Part shown: in pieces, positions 54,590-64,000 of the stretch | Layout: every line of letters starts with the position of its first letter | Numbering within the stretch: the stretch's first letter is position 1 | Source: Symsagittifera roscoffensis | Lineage: Eukaryota > Xenacoelomorpha > Acoela > Convolutidae | NCBI RefSeq assembly: GCF_963678635.1 | Contig: NC_087066.1 | Coordinates: 53,276,312 to 53,340,311 of the forward strand | Reading direction: 5' to 3' | DNA length: 64,000 nt | The notes under the pieces: model-generated | Databases searched by the model: none | The model's input: only the letters and a program-made list of their open reading frames with translations | What the model was told of the DNA's origin: nothing | Program-made: the position numbers and the translations under genes

Positions 54590-56394
54590 GCCGACAACTT
54601 GGATCCCTACACCGATCAAATTCCCACCCAACCAACCTCACCACTCCAATCCCAATAATACCACTTTTTGCTTTTCCGCCACCCGATTTCCCATACAGTA
54701 ATGTAACATCCGGCATGAATTCCGATACTAATTCACACATCTCAGTTTTATACTCCATCTCACAACTCAATAACCCGAATATTGAAACCCCCGATGAATT
54801 TGCCGACTCTGAACCATCTCCATCAAATAATTTTCACACCAATCCCTTAAATTTTTCCCAACCCCCTTTTCAACCCATACTACCAAATAACCCTGACCCA
54901 ACCAATTCTACACCCTCTTATGCTTCCCAAGTCACTCCAACCTACTCCTCACTTCACTCAAACCAATCATCTCATTCTTCAGACACCCCCCGAATCTCCC
55001 CAGAACTAGATAATTTCATTACCCTACAACAACAATCCTATCACCTTGACACCCCAACCATAAACCAAATCTCATCCACAATAGATTCATCCAACCCTCC
55101 TACCCCTACACCCTCTTCAATTTATAATGATTCATTAGCACCATCATCCACAACTACTGTATCTTCACTCAGCACTAATAGAGCTTACCGCACTTTTAAA
55201 AGGAAGTTCCCCAACCATCCTTTCCCAGCGAAACCAGGAACAGCCCGTGAATATATCAACCATCCACAACACACTAACACAAAAGAATTTTTAGCTATCA
55301 CCTTACCCTCATTTCCACAATACACCTTAAACACCCCTCATGACACTAACGAGACATGTAACTTTGTAGACGAATACGTTTTAATGCCTACCCTTCCTTG
55401 GACCTCATATTATCATTTTACAAATCCCCTTTGCTTACCTTTATCTAACACTCATATCGATATAGAACGAAATAAGGACATGCTATATCGACTCACTACA
55501 CCACTAACACCTAGACAATTTACTTACATTGGATACAAAAAATCACTAAAAACACACACTGCACCCCGAGCTAATGAATATACACTAGAATATTACGATC
55601 ATAACATCATCAGAACTAACCAAGATCAATTCTTAGACGACGATCGCTTCGCTAACCCACAAATCACCGAGAAATTTTTCATTAAAACACCATATGTATT
55701 TACACTAAATATCTTCGATCGCAAGTTTGACCACATTATCTCAGAAGCACTAACAGACACGCAAGCCTACGAAAGTTTTAAAGAACGCTTCCAAATATTT
55801 TCACTAACCTTTCGTTTCCTTGCACCACATGAAAGAGATTTGCACTGCTCACACGATATTATGTTGCGCACTAAACAAACACACACATATACTTATTATC
55901 GTTTCATCCAAAATCACTTTGACCTACACACTCCCTCCAGACAACCACACCATCGTTTTCAATTCATCAATTCCAAATACACCTCACCATTCTTTCTTAA
56001 TTTCACATATTGCATTAAAGACACTAACCTTCATGGTATTCTTCGAAATTATGATCCCATAACCCAAATGTATATCTTTTGTCCCATCACCAAGACCTTC
56101 AACGCAGAAGAATCCCGACCCTTCCTCATCCCACACGAGTTTGTACAACCTATAGAAATCCCCATTTTAGAATTCATCCATAACACTAAATTCAACCACA
56201 ATTTATATAATCTAATCCAAAACACACCTTATGAATTTGCAGTTGGCACTGAAGAACTAACCACCATTAAGGCACTTCAATTGCTTTGGCCACTGCTTCA
56301 AACTAAAAATATCATCCGCATATTAGCCAAACTACTAACAACTTCAGATCTCATCCACGACATTTTCCCTCACGGTTTCTTCCCCGACGACTAA
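54586..56394 (+). CDS. Accessory ORF downstream of env, 602 aa, unknown family
   Basis: ATG overlaps the env stop by four bases (ATGA), so the two could be translated in sequence. Residues 1-200 are Ser/Pro/Thr/Asn-rich and disordered (for example SSTIDSSNPPTPTPSS). Residues about 205-602 look folded, rich in Tyr/Phe/His/Thr, beginning near YRTFKRKFPNHPF and including MPTLPWTSYYHF, LTPRQFTYIGYKKSL, FERFQIFSLTFRFLAPHERD and EFVQPIEIPILEFIHN. No signal peptide, membrane span or catalytic motif is evident. A consensus splice donor follows the stop by three bases. I recognise no homologue; it may be an accessory protein of this element lineage. Confidence 0.7.
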   Translation: MSRQLGSLHRSNSHPTNLTTPIPIIPLFAFPPPDFPYSNVTSGMNSDTNSHISVLYSISQLNNPNIETPDEFADSEPSPSNNFHTNPLNFSQPPFQPILPNNPDPTNSTPSYASQVTPTYSSLHSNQSSHSSDTPRISPELDNFITLQQQSYHLDTPTINQISSTIDSSNPPTPTPSSIYNDSLAPSSTTTVSSLSTNRAYRTFKRKFPNHPFPAKPGTAREYINHPQHTNTKEFLAITLPSFPQYTLNTPHDTNETCNFVDEYVLMPTLPWTSYYHFTNPLCLPLSNTHIDIERNKDMLYRLTTPLTPRQFTYIGYKKSLKTHTAPRANEYTLEYYDHNIIRTNQDQFLDDDRFANPQITEKFFIKTPYVFTLNIFDRKFDHIISEALTDTQAYESFKERFQIFSLTFRFLAPHERDLHCSHDIMLRTKQTHTYTYYRFIQNHFDLHTPSRQPHHRFQFINSKYTSPFFLNFTYCIKDTNLHGILRNYDPITQMYIFCPITKTFNAEESRPFLIPHEFVQPIEIPILEFIHNTKFNHNLYNLIQNTPYEFAVGTEELTTIKALQLLWPLLQTKNIIRILAKLLTTSDLIHDIFPHGFFPDD

Positions 56395-57984
56395 CAGGTA
56401 AGTATGAATTATACATATTACTAATTAATTCAAACATTAGAAACTCACCATTCTTTATCCATGTTTTCTTTAGAATTTTAGCCTTCATCCTAGATCATCT
56501 GAAAAATTCACAAAAGAAAAATAAAAAATAGCAAACTTCTTCAAAACTGTTTAAAACCCTATTAAATTTTTGCACCAACAATTAAATAAATATAATACCA
56601 ATGCAGTAATTTAATTTATAAATTTTTCCCCCACCAGCAGTAAATCTAATAATGATGAAAATTTGTAACTTAATTTCCCCCAACAACTAGCAGTAAAATT
56701 AAAATTCTATGTAGTAAATTCATAAGAAGCAAAAGCAGTACTAACCTTTTGATATTTTCATTCACTCGCACAAGAATTCTATCCAAACTCGCACAGCTCG
56801 CCCACGAAGAATTGTTTAAATAATGAATTTCAGTTTCAAGCTTTCACAACTCAACAACTCTAACACACGAAACAAGTTTCAAACTTTCCTTTAACCCGGT
56901 TGGAAAGGAATTATATACTAAACAAAACTAACCAATGCAGCTTACTAAACACCACAACACATAGCATAACAGCATGACTAAGAAAAGGAAACCAACGGTA
57001 CCCAAACCGGATTAACCCAGTTTAAAACTGGATAATTTATTCTTTTGAAGACTATTATAAAGTCTAAGAAAGAAATAATAAAACACAAAAAAGTCGAAAG
57101 ACAAACCCATACCACAAACAATTTGATTTTTGAAAAAAGGACACAACCAACAAAACATAAGAAAAACCACAACAAACCCAACATAAAACGTTGTCACATA
57201 ACAGGACCTCTCACAAAAACCACATGCAATCATACTCCCACTCCTGGCCTAACCCACCAGGAAGGACGTCCTGAGCATGCTCTATAGCCGGCCTAACCCA
57301 CCGTGCTACATCCACGCTTTGTGACCACACTCCTATTTTTAATAAGAGCTACTCAAGGGTGAGTAACTCTTCAAAATAACTGAACTAAAACAAAAAGCTT
57401 TTGTGAAAACAACTAACTAAAATCATAATTAAAAAATATTAAACTAATAAAAGTTTTATAAAATGTAAATTACATTATGCAATACATAGATCAGAATACA
57501 ACACCAAGGACGAACATCCAAAGACAAAACGACCCTACTACACTCGAGAAAGAAAGGCCAACTACAATCAATATGCCGCCCACAATCACAACTCAAAGGA
57601 TTTAGAGTACGACTTGACTTCGCAGAAAAGGACTTCATTGAACTAGACCAATGACCACCTCGATGTTCAAGTATACGTACAGATCCGAGTAACCAGGCAT
57701 CCCCTCCACGCACAATCTCCACGCCATTCCCAGACAAGGTCAAACACAAAGAAGTTCTCACCAATGAAACAGAAAAACCTGACATAGCCAACCATTCTGA
57801 AATCAGATTTGAGTTTGTTGCGAAAACCCAGTCGTTGCCTTGAGAAGACACAATGATTGAATCTGGGACTTCTCTAATAAGAAAACCCAGAAGAAATAAG
57901 ATGTTCGCCAAATACCAACGTCCATCATCCATCTTTCGAATTGCAGAAAAACTATTCTAAAAAACTCTGTAAAACCCGGATGGG
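56395..57984 (+). other. Retroelement 3' region between the last ORF and the 3' LTR
   Basis: About 1.6 kb, largely A-rich. On the minus strand about 57320-57230 carries a tRNA-like head (GTAGCACGGTGGGTTAGGCC, with a second GGTGGGTTAGGCC 48 bases on), suggesting a SINE insertion or captured tRNA sequence. A minus-strand open frame of 158 codons (57932-57456) starts at ATG with a hydrophobic segment but shows no motif; its opposite strand also has a 42-codon frame at 57477-57605. None is claimed as a gene. Confidence 0.4.
56398..56403 (+). promoter_or_regulatory. Consensus 5' splice site after the last ORF
   Basis: CAG|GTAAGTA matches the animal donor consensus at nine of nine positions and starts three bases after the TAA of the 602-aa ORF. 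Possible acceptors lie at about 56474 (TTTTCTTTAG) and further on. If used, it would create a 3'-UTR intron or serve a spliced transcript. Confidence 0.4.
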
Positions 57985-58757
57985 TGGAACCTGATCTAAA
58001 CTACATTTTATGATTGGATAAATTAGATATTTTACCAATGTAAAGTATTTAATATTAACCAATCATGATCCATCTAACTAACAATCCACTTATTTGTAAG
58101 TGCTGAAATTACTTGTAATTTCAGCACCAGAGAGATTTGAATTTAACTTAGAAATTAGTTGAACTCTCCCGAGTACTTCAGCAGCCGCAATAAACCAGTA
58201 TACCCTAGATCTATTGAGCCTAGCAGAGACTAGTTAAACAACCTGAGACTAGATAGTATAAGAGTAAGATTAGGATCGGTATTAGACTAAGAAGTTGCAC
58301 GAATCTATCCGGCCGAAAATAAGATAGCGTGACGAGCAGACGGTGTACCCTATCCGAAATTACTCTATGAGTTATACCCATCGAATATAACTCATCTGGT
58401 GCGACCATAAGTCTCGAACAAGACCTTAATATCTTAGCATTAACCAATAATAGATTAGAATTTAGACAAAACATTTACAAAATGTTATACGACAATAATT
58501 TAATCGAAATGTCTCTACGACTCAATAGATCAGAGCCAATATTCCGAACGATAACAGAACTACCCGAAATTGGAAGAAGACCTCGAACCAGAGACGACAT
58601 ACGACAAAGCAGAAACTTACCATATAGTTATATGATAGTTCGGCAAAAGCCAGAACAAACTTTTGTATTTAGAATACTACTAGCAATGAATTTAGATTTT
58701 CATTTGCAAACATAAAATTTTGAAGTCAATCTTCAAAATCATTTCAGGCGCTAAACA
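57985..58757 (+). repeat. 3' LTR
   Basis: Same sequence as the 5' LTR, offset by 30,070 bases. It is preceded by ACCCGGATGGG, a weak polypurine tract at best, and followed by AGCAGACTTGATG, which does not repeat the left flank. Confidence 0.9.
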
Positions 58758-59194
58758 AGCAGACTTGATGAGACAAGCAGCCCAAATTGCCAGGGAGTGC
58801 GTATTTTTTGTCCAGAATTACATGCATCAAAACTGCAAAAAACTAAGAAAATCCAGAAAAATCGAAAGCTGCTGAAACCATTTTGGCACATTGGGATTTA
58901 TCCTTTGAAAAAAAAAGAATGATATCTTTATTTGTTGTTTGATAGAATGCGTTATTAATTTTGGTGGGGATATTTTATTTTGAAATAATTTTTTATTTTT
59001 TCTGACTGAAAAAGCGATTTTCTATACATTTGCAATTTAGAAGAACTTTTGGGGCAGATCAGTTATTCGACAGCATTGCGAGAAAAAATTGAGAAAACAA
59101 TAAGCACTGATTCGGTTTGAAATAATTCTTCCTAATCGCATCAATCTTAAGCGTATCATCGTTAAGCTTCGATTTATTGTTCCGATTTCGTAAT

Positions 59195-59690
59195 GAAAGT
59201 AACGCAATATTTGTGCTCGCGGTGTTTTTTTTTAGACAAATTTCGAATTTTAACTAGCCATTTTTGACCAAATGTTTTTATATCATTTGAAAAGTATTGT
59301 TGTCCTGAGCTTTAATCGAAAAAGATATTCCACTTGTGACCATTTTTTTATAAAGTTAATGGGGTTGGAAGATTGCCTTTTTGGCCAAATTGGGTCAATT
59401 AACGAGCGAATTATTTCGCTCTATTACCACGTAAGTGGAGGTTTAATCAGTCTTAAAATGGTTCCAAATTGGTTGAAAGAAGCTTATTTGCCAAAATTGA
59501 TCTCTTACTAGGAGCAATTTCTATCACTTTGTATTTTACATGGCGTGAGGGGGGATGATTTTTACAAAAAGTTTGATTTTTTCTTAATTCAAATTATTTT
59601 GTTACATTTAGATTTTTCTTATTATAACTGCTCCATAGACCTTAAAAGGCAGTCGGAACAGTCAAGGCTTCGCCCTGATTTGAGCAGTCT
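59195..59690 (+). repeat. Hairpin-ended repeat family, copy flanking the retroelement
   Basis: Starts near AACGCAATATTTGTGCTCG and follows the copy at 21340-21860 through TTTTAACTAGCCATTTTTGA, TTTTATATCATTTGAAAAG, CTATCACTTTGTA, GCGTGAGGGGGGATGATTTT and CTCCATAGACCTTAAAAG. It ends in the hairpin AAGGCTTCGCCCTGATTTGAGCAGTCTTA, with one arm partly decayed. Confidence 0.55.
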
Positions 59691-59789
59691 TACTGAAATT
59701 CATTTAGATTTTTGTTTCAACCAGAGCGCACTGAACCAATTACCGCTACAGCGGATTCGTGTAGCCCGATGTCAGTTAACATATTATTG

Positions 59790-60850
59790 AACTTGTGGCA
59801 TCTAAACTGAAAGCAACACAAAGCAAGTCATTTGGAAGCAGATTCCAAAAAAATACGTAGCCAGACATCTGGTCTGCTATAATGGGAATTCCATTGAAGC
59901 TTTAGGCAGACTATTAGTTCCTATTGAATCTGGAGACTGGACAGTCCAGTCAGCGTCATTTATTGTGGTTGACGGCATCAAAGCAAGCATTGTTATGGAG
60001 AAAATTTACCTCTGATAGGAATTAAAGTACAAATGGAAATGCCAAAATCAGACAGTACTGTTAATTGATACCCACCTGAAATCAGACTTGAAAATGGGTA
60101 TTAGAAAAGTACCAATGACTATGCACAAGATTCGGTTTATCAAAACGCCTTGTGGTGAAAACAGAAATCGTTGAAAAAGGCAAATCAATAAGAGGGAAGA
60201 ATACCATACACTTAATTTACAACACGAGAGGAAGAAGAGATCAATAAACTAAATAATCAAGAACACCTGAAGAAGCTGGACAAATGCTGTGACAAAAAAC
60301 CAATCAGCCATAATTTAATCACAGTAAAGAAGGATCAGTCGATCAAGTTGGCGCTACACTCCGAACAGATAAACAAGCTTATAAGAAAAGTAACAAATTA
60401 ACAACATGTTTTTTTCCATAAAATTTAGTACCAAATGCCCAAAATCGAAATTCTACTGGACAACTTGACGCGACCGATAAAGACACCGGGCATTGGGGAA
60501 ACCTTTTTCTTAACACTGGACCTACGCTATGCATGCGTACAAAAATCACTGGATAAATAAATCAGAGAGCAGTGTAATTTCAGTTTAACCCAACAAGCAC
60601 ATACCAATTCAAAACAGGGTTCTCCAGCCTAGCGGTTATGCCAGCCAAGTTTTAGAAAGAGGTTGACCTCAAATTTGCTAACTGTAAAAACACATTTGCT
60701 TTCCCAGACAATATTTTAATAGTCACCACGGGGTAAAAACCAGATCACCGACTAGCACTTAAAACTGTTGTAGATAAACTAAACACAAAAATAGATGCAT
60801 ATCCTGGTCCTTCGTCAGTTGCTGGTTAAGGTCAACAGTGTGCAGGTTAT
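59790..60850 (+). pseudogene. Decayed Ty3/gypsy pol (protease and RT remnants)
   Basis: A frame at about 59895-60000 gives EALGRLLVPIESGDWTVQSA, protease-like in layout. At about 60505-60590 FFLTLDLRYACVQKSLDK and SEQCNFSL match the RT segment around the first catalytic Asp (LDL-YA...CNF). Further pieces, ANCKNTFAFPD at about 60685 and KPDHRLALKTVVDKLN at about 60740, match the region around the YLDD/FLDD box and the following KP-H...VL-KL helix. The catalytic box itself is lost. Stops and frameshifts are frequent. It is a different lineage from the intact element at 27915-58757. Confidence 0.6.
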
Positions 60851-61775
60851 AAAAACGAGCTTCTAATGCAAGGATTTGTGGGATATCTTGAAGAGGTGAG
60901 AACCAGTACCTTAACATTTGCTGGAAGTACGTACCGACGGAAAATAAAGCTAGGTTCTAAAACGACTGGCTAGCGTCTAAACACAACTTCACATCTTTTT
61001 AACTGTCTCGTTTTAACTGTTAAAACCTAAAGGCTTTCGGCCAAAGCACTTGAATTAATCAAGTTACATGCAAAATAGTGAGCTCATGGATTGGTCTCAG
61101 TATCTCCAGACCACGAGGTTGCACCTAAAACAGGGCTGCTGCTTAATTTTTATATTACTACTGTTTTTGTTCAGTAGGTAAAATATTCATATCCATCGAA
61201 GATGGATCGACGCTTTCTCTCAGCTCCTAGCTTCTCATAATCTGAAAAGGAACCTAATGTTATCTGATTCAAATCAGGAGATTCCAGAAAGCTAAAGGTT
61301 GTTGAAATAAAAACTTACAGTTGCTCTCCGGTACAACCTCCGGATTCCTGAAGCCGGATAAAGAGATGTCTTCTTCACAACCAGGAAGGGTAGTAAACTC
61401 TCCCGTCGGCCCTCCTGATTCGCGGGATCTTCCCTGTAACGTAAGAATCGCTAGAACTCGGAGCTCTCTTCTTCACATATCGACTACTGTAATTTTTCTC
61501 TTCTGCTATATCTATGAGACGTCTAACTCTGATAAGCAAAAATCGTCTCTTTGTCAGTTAACGCGAAAATAAAATTGTTACGTGTCATTCACGCCTAAAT
61601 CGAAAATTTCAAAATCACCAAATCTTTCTGAACTGACCCTTCTCAGTTAGTTTAGTCTGCCAGTCGTTCATATTTGGAAGTTTGACTTTGAGCAACATTT
61701 AGTCTTGATTTCGGGGTGACATGCAATTTCTCAAAAATTCGAACTGAGCATGTTATGCTCAAGTTTCTCGCGAAA

Positions 61776-61868
61776 ACCGAAAATACGGGAAAATAAGATC
61801 AGAAGAATCGAACTAGCATCGCGGGAAAGTAGTCCAAAACATCGGAGCGTGAAATTGCTGTTCGCAAT
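61776..61868 (+). repeat. Direct repeat, copy 1 (partner at 63909-64000)
   Basis: GGGAAAATAAGA(T/C)CAGAAGAATC, AGTAGTCCAAAA and GGAGCGTGAA(A/G)TTGCT(G/A)TTCGCAA are shared in order. The second copy has a 4-base insertion that breaks the shared frame. The two lie 2.13 kb apart and may be ends or coding pieces of one mobile element. Confidence 0.5.
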
Positions 61869-63017
61869 TTTGCCGTATAAACCGAACGAGAGTAGAGCTG
61901 TCGCATTCTTAGAGAAAGAACAAGTCGTGACGGGAAGAAACAAAGAAGATAGAGTGGACCAGAGTGAACCTTCGGTGGAAAGGCGAACAGCTGAAGCTTC
62001 CCAATGGTCCAAACAGAAAACTTGTGTCTTGAGTTAAAACTTATTCATTACAAACTTCTTGAGCTAAACTTGGTTACCGAATTAATTCTAGAGTTGCCTA
62101 TTCTTTAGTTACTCGGTTATAGATGTCATGTCGGTATGTAAGTACCAAATTTAAACTTCTTGAAGGTGTTTTACAATATTATGTTGAGTTAGGGAGAGTT
62201 TTAGGTTGATACATCTGAAAAATGGATCAAAGGTCCACTGTCTAATAAAGGTAACTGTATAAGTAAGGTTCCGACCCTGTTTCTAACGTCGTTTGCGTGT
62301 TTTGGGTATTTGCGAGCTAAGCATGGGGGCGTTCTTGTTTCTAGAGTGGGGGTATTTTGGTAGTAGACTTTATGCTGTAACGCGGTTTGTAGTCTCATTT
62401 CGCAGTGAACCGAGTTGGCTGCGACCGTTTGAGGTAGAAAAACACAAGAAATAGTGTCCCTGACTCTTGAATCAATGGTTATAGGGCCTTTTTTCATTAA
62501 CCTCATATGTGACTTAAATAGGCGATTGTTACATAGTGTTTTTATGGCGCTCTTGGGTGTTTATACGACTTCATTACTACGGGATCGAACCAACTTGACG
62601 CATCACCGGGCTACATGCCCATTCTAGAGTACCGGTGGTACGGTTCAACGGGAAAGTATTAACCTTCTGGTTCTACCGTGATAACTTTTTAAGAAAACTC
62701 GAGAAAAATTCCCGGTGCGTTTTCCGAAACGAGGCCTAGCTAACCAAAAATGGGAGCCACTAGGTGGACAAAAAACGGGTAAAAGACAAAGAGCCAAACA
62801 AAAACCAAATAGGATTAGAAATTGTAAGAAAAAACGATATAAAATACAAAAAAGACAGTCGCTTTGACTTTCAGATAAGGTGGATCAAACTTCAATTTTA
62901 ATTAAAATAGTATACGCATACTGTTTTCAACAGGACCGATCGTCTCGATCAAACCAGCAACATTGAACAGGCGCCCGAGGTAGGGGCGTTGAAAGGGTTT
63001 TCAGATAGCTTGTGACA

Positions 63018-63150
63018 TCAGCGGACCACTGGGAGACTTGACTAAAACAGGTGACCAGCCAAGTGGGATAGTGGAAAACTGGGAGACTTAACTGGAACAA
63101 GTGACCAGCCCAGGGGAAAGTGTGACCAACCAGCAGGTGACCAGCCACCA
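63018..63150 (+). repeat. Short imperfect tandem repeat containing GTGACCAGCC
   Basis: CTGGGAGACTT(G/A)ACT is followed 9 bases later by GGTGACCAGCC or AGTGACCAGCC in two units about 49 bases apart. Two further GTGACCA words follow before 63150. Confidence 0.6.
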
Positions 63151-63384
63151 GTGTGATTAAAGCAAAACAGAGCAAACGGCGGAAGGTTCAAATAGGTGTC
63201 CTGTTTGGTCAAACGGGTATCGTTAAAATTCATTTTACGTTATAGGAAATAAGTATAAAATTGAATAAGCGAATACCCAATGTTTTGAGGAAACGTTTTT
63301 ACTTGAGCAGAGCTTGGAAAATTTGGGAACAAAAGGATTTCTCTTGAGAGGTATAGCACCCATCGTGCTTAGGGTAATTTTCGG

Positions 63385-63470
63385 CTTAAGTGGGGGAGTA
63401 GATAGGGGGGAGGTTAGCAGGGGGGTTGGTTACGATAGAGGTTGGTGGTCAAAAACTGTAAAAAGGGGGG
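63385..63470 (+). repeat. G-tract cluster
   Basis: Runs of five to six G at about 63393, 63405, 63420 and 63465 with short purine-rich spacers. The first three are close enough for G-rich structure, but the fourth is distant; no function is assigned. Confidence 0.4.
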
Positions 63471-64000
63471 CTTTCTTATTGTAACTAGCAATCGATATTG
63501 TCGCTTTAGTTACATTAGAAAACTGAGTTGAAGACTCACAACAAGAGTAGCAACGCTAAGGTACTCGATAGCGAACTCGTATTAATATAGGTAACAACCT
63601 GGCTGGATCGGTAGGGGGGATCGGAAATAGACAATTTTTGGAACCCAGAAGGAGAAAACACCATAAAACTAATACCAGGGGTGAGAAAGAACGCGTGACA
63701 GTCAGGTACCAGGCATTTTTTACGAAAGACAAAAATTTCGAAATTGCATTTTAGGCATACAAGTTTTTCTTGTTTTTGTGATTTCTGTCATTTGACATTT
63801 AGGGTTTTTGAGTTTGATTTTTACTAAATTGTAGTCAATAAAGATCTTAGAATAAGGTTAAAAGCAAATGGTATTTCGACTTGCCTTAGAACTAGGGCAA
63901 CAAAAGGAAAAGACAGGGAAAATAAGACCAGAAGAATCAAACTACCATCAGGCGAAAGAAAGTAGTCCAAAATATAGGAGCGTGAAGTTGCTATTCGCAA

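Larger units (their letters stand above)
27915..58757 (+). mobile_element. Giant Ty3/gypsy-type LTR retroelement with env-like gene and accessory ORFs
   Basis: The element is 30,843 bp, bounded by LTRs of 773 bp that look identical (27915-28687 and 57985-58757). Order on the + strand: basic ORF, gag, pol, two hydrophobic ORFs, Pro/Ser-rich ORF, env-like, 602-aa ORF. Protease-RT-RNase H-integrase order with a GPY/F module places it with Ty3/gypsy (Metaviridae) and not with BEL/Pao or Copia. A 5.79-kb block is present three times in tandem. Removing two blocks gives about 19.3 kb, still well above usual Ty3/gypsy length. No target-site duplication is visible (left flank TATAGAGG, right flank AGCAGACT). 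Identical LTRs suggest a recent insertion; the env reading frame is broken. Confidence 0.9.
60851..64000. other. Anonymous repeat-rich right end of the window
   Basis: No host gene was found. A GC-richer patch at 61321-61450 opens an 83-codon frame with no motif. A reading frame at 61750-62037 contains SSPKHRSVKLLFAIL; the same segment recurs at 63905-64000 (frame disrupted), so it belongs to a repeat that continues past the window. At about 62585-62640 (-) a B-box-like GGTTCGATCCC suggests a tRNA-derived piece. AATAAA occurs at 63838-63843. Confidence 0.4.

Noticed and set aside
62927-63233. Minus-strand frames of 63-82 codons with VAGHL/WSLVP-like repeats
   Set aside because: They read through the GTGACCAGCC tandem repeat and carry no independent evidence of coding.

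Overview
This is a nuclear genomic window from an animal, most likely an invertebrate. It is AT-rich, with intron-split genes, polyadenylation signals, tRNA-derived short repeats and several retrotransposon classes. I see no feature that fixes the phylum. Three host genes can be assembled exon by exon: the 3' part of a CEP41-like centrosomal/ciliary rhodanese-domain gene (+, 2150-9451), a complete two-exon apolipoprotein D-type lipocalin (+, 18497-19585) and a complete four-exon phosphatidylinositol transfer protein gene of the PITPNC1/RdgB-beta type (-, 25787-22782).

The host genes sit among dispersed repeats: a family with a conserved short hairpin, two copies of a small terminal-inverted-repeat element, a family of about 500 bp ending in a hairpin (some copies in foldback arrangement), tRNA-like/SINE pieces, a decayed non-LTR reverse transcriptase (about 19990-20870) and a decayed Ty3/gypsy pol (about 59790-60850).

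The dominant feature is a 30.8-kb LTR retroelement (27915-58757) with two LTRs that look identical. Its order is: LTR, long leader, a small basic ORF, gag, pol (zinc knuckle, protease, RT, RNase H, integrase with GPY/F module), two small hydrophobic ORFs, a Pro/Ser/Thr-rich ORF with no in-frame ATG, an env-like glycoprotein split by a frameshift, a 602-aa ORF of unknown family, a 3' non-coding region, LTR. A 5.79-kb block from mid-pol to the Pro/Ser-rich ORF occurs three times in direct tandem (34375-51744) with no LTR between copies, so RT-RNase H-integrase is present three times but gag, protease and env once. Without the two extra blocks the element would be about 19.3 kb, large for Ty3/gypsy. 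The accessory ORFs, the LTR-free triplication and the missing target-site duplication are the main observations here.

The right end (58758-64000) holds one more hairpin-ended repeat, the decayed gypsy pol and an anonymous repeat-rich stretch; I found no host gene there.
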